From: Nitrospirota bacterium
GTDB lineage: Bacteria > Nitrospirota > Nitrospiria > Nitrospirales > Nitrospiraceae
Length of the DNA: 6,849 nucleotides
Direction of reading: 5' to 3'
Assembly (NCBI GenBank): GCA_020028195.1
Contig: JAHWYE010000091.1
Coordinates: 1-6,849 of the forward strand
A program made the translations under genes and the position numbers. Numbering within the stretch: position 1 is the first letter of the stretch; each line of letters begins with the position of its first letter. Shown here in pieces: positions 5,571 through 6,849 of this stretch. The notes below the pieces were generated by a model. The model was not told where the DNA came from, ran no database searches, and saw only the letters and a list, made by a program, of their open reading frames with translations.

Positions 5571-6849
5571 GCCCCACCTGGTGGAGGTAAGCATCGCGAA
5601 GATTTTTATGGGCGAGCGCGTAGTCCGGATCCAGCCTGGCCGCGATGCGGAATTCTTCGATGGCATGGTCCCAGTCGTCCCGTAGCGCGTAAGCATGGCC
5701 AAGGTTGTTGTGCGGTCTCGCCTTCTGCGGCGATTTCTCGACCGTGTCAGACCAGAGGAGGACTGGATCGCGATAGAGTGCGTTGCGTTGGTAGGTGAAT
5801 AGGCAGAGTGCCAGGACCAACGCCAGGGCGGTGCCTCCCGCACTGACGCGAACGACTCGTGGTTGTCGTAGGACCATTTCGAGCCATTGGATCAGGCGCG
5901 AGCCGAGGATGACAACCACGAGCAGAAGCCCGATCGAGGCGAGGTAGAGATTGCGCTCGCTCAAGAGGTCATTGCGCGGGATGAGACTTGTGGGGAGGAG
6001 CTGAACGAAGAACCACCCCACGCCGAACGTGAGGAGCGGGAGACGCCGCACCGCAAGAAGGGCGGCGATGGCCAATCCGATCACCACCATCAGATCCAAG
6101 AAGAGCTGCCACTGGAACAGCGTGTGGAGCACGGGGAGATCGTGATCGAAGTTCTGCTTCCAGGGAACAAAGAACAGCATGAGCGCATAGGTGACGGCAT
6201 TGAATTCACTCAAAAGATTGTCCCAGAGCGGACGAATGCCGAAACTGAATTGCGCGAGAGCGGTATAGCGAGGGTGGCTCCAGAACGCGAGGCCGACGAC
6301 GAGCAGGATGAGCCAGAACGGCAGATGATATGAGATGAATGTGGCGCGCAGCGAGGCTCCGCGAAGCTGGCGCACGAGAATATCCCAGAGCAGCAGGACC
6401 AGCGGAAACGTGATCGCCGTCTCTTTCGAGGCCAGGGACAAAAGAAAAGATGTCATTGCACCAAAGAGATACAGCTGGGAGACGCGGCGATTGTCGTGAT
6501 AATCGAGTCGGTCGATGTACAGGAAGAGCGCCAGCAGATACCAAAAAGCCATGAGGCCGGACGCGCGTCCGGAAATGTAGGTGACGGTTTCGGTTTGGAT
6601 CGGGTGGATGAGGAACAGCAACGCGGTCCAGAACGGGATGTGCCGGGTCTCCTCCGTCACGGCACGAGTGAGAATCCGGTAGACGAGAAGTCCGGAGCCG
6701 AGGTGGAGCAGCAGATTCAGCAGATGGTAGCCGCTTGCGCTGGTTCCATAGAGTGACCGATCGACGAGGAATGTGGCGTACAGCACCGGCCGGACCATAT
6801 GGTCGAGATGGCCGACGAATGTATCCCACCGGTCGAGATGAGGGTTGAT
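5563..6849 (-). CDS. Multi-span membrane protein with C-terminal TPR, TMTC-like; N-terminus cut by right edge
   Basis: The frame stays open to the right edge (428 codons in the window), so the ATG at 6798 is probably internal: the 17 codons before it (INPHLDRWDTFVGHLDH) join smoothly to a family-like segment. About nine or ten hydrophobic spans follow. Family-like landmarks are RPVL...YGTSASGYHLLNLLLH, HPIQTETVTYISGRAS, LASKETAITFPLVLLLWDIL and ERNLYLASIGLLLVV, which match the layout of TMTC proteins (transmembrane plus TPR, DUF1736), GT-C-type membrane proteins known in animals as O-mannosyltransferases. At the C-terminus is one TPR, about residues 379-412 (ARPHNNLGHAYALRDDWDHA onward), then a partial second one that ends at the stop. 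Animal TMTCs have many TPRs, so this one is short. Enzyme activity is unproven; the first luminal loop with the expected acidic catalytic residues is outside the window. Bacterial relatives are usually annotated only as TPR proteins. Confidence 0.8.
   Translation of the reverse strand: MNPHLDRWDTFVGHLDHMVRPVLYATFLVDRSLYGTSASGYHLLNLLLHLGSGLLVYRILTRAVTEETRHIPFWTALLFLIHPIQTETVTYISGRASGLMAFWYLLALFLYIDRLDYHDNRRVSQLYLFGAMTSFLLSLASKETAITFPLVLLLWDILVRQLRGASLRATFISYHLPFWLILLVVGLAFWSHPRYTALAQFSFGIRPLWDNLLSEFNAVTYALMLFFVPWKQNFDHDLPVLHTLFQWQLFLDLMVVIGLAIAALLAVRRLPLLTFGVGWFFVQLLPTSLIPRNDLLSERNLYLASIGLLLVVVILGSRLIQWLEMVLRQPRVVRVSAGGTALALVLALCLFTYQRNALYRDPVLLWSDTVEKSPQKARPHNNLGHAYALRDDWDHAIEEFRIAARLDPDYALAHKNLRDAYLHQVGRQ

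Noticed and set aside
5887..6333. Plus-strand frame encoding a very acidic, charged 148-residue product
   Set aside because: It is antisense to clear membrane-span codons; the charged composition is what the complement of hydrophobic codons yields.
1..6849. CRISPR array, transposon ends, tRNA or rRNA
   Set aside because: No regularly spaced repeats, transposase frame or recognisable RNA-gene sequence was seen on either strand.

Overview
The window is GC-rich bacterial chromosome (roughly 60 percent G+C by eye) with tightly packed genes, strong Shine-Dalgarno sites and no mobile element, RNA gene or CRISPR array that I can see. Gene content suggests an environmental, diderm-type aerobic bacterium: an oxygen-dependent organoarsenical lyase, exported proteins, and a bacterial TMTC-like membrane TPR protein. 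The style resembles Nitrospira-type genomes, but that placement is an impression, not a demonstration.

Layout. Positions 1-617 hold two minus-strand genes: an exported protein cut by the left edge (start at 220) and, upstream of it, a small very basic protein of 85 aa (617 to 360). The region 618-813 is a divergent intergenic stretch with a candidate minus-strand promoter and a stem-loop in the leader of the next gene. Positions 814-1923 carry a plus-strand pair: ArsI (methylarsenite C-As lyase, VOC fold) and an ECF sigma factor of SigZ type. Both end in cysteine-rich tails. Positions 2100-3707 encode a CPA1-type Na+/H+ antiporter with a long cytosolic C-terminus. After a 199-base gap with one doubtful small ORF come an exported DUF4412-like protein (3907-4701) and, 9 bases later, an exported D-Ala-D-Ala carboxypeptidase of peptidase family S11 (4711-5553). 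Convergent to it, with 9 bases between stops, is a multi-membrane-span protein with a C-terminal TPR (5563 to the right edge, N-terminus missing).

How the genes may work together. The clearest functional unit is arsI-sigZ: an arsenic-detoxifying enzyme followed by a sigma factor whose C-terminal extension carries a CC...CxxC cysteine set that could bind metalloid or respond to thiol chemistry. This is the best candidate here for an under-described regulatory system. The antiporter (ion and pH homeostasis) and the DUF4412-carboxypeptidase pair (envelope) look like ordinary housekeeping or stress functions. No arsR, arsM, arsC or arsenic efflux gene lies in the window.
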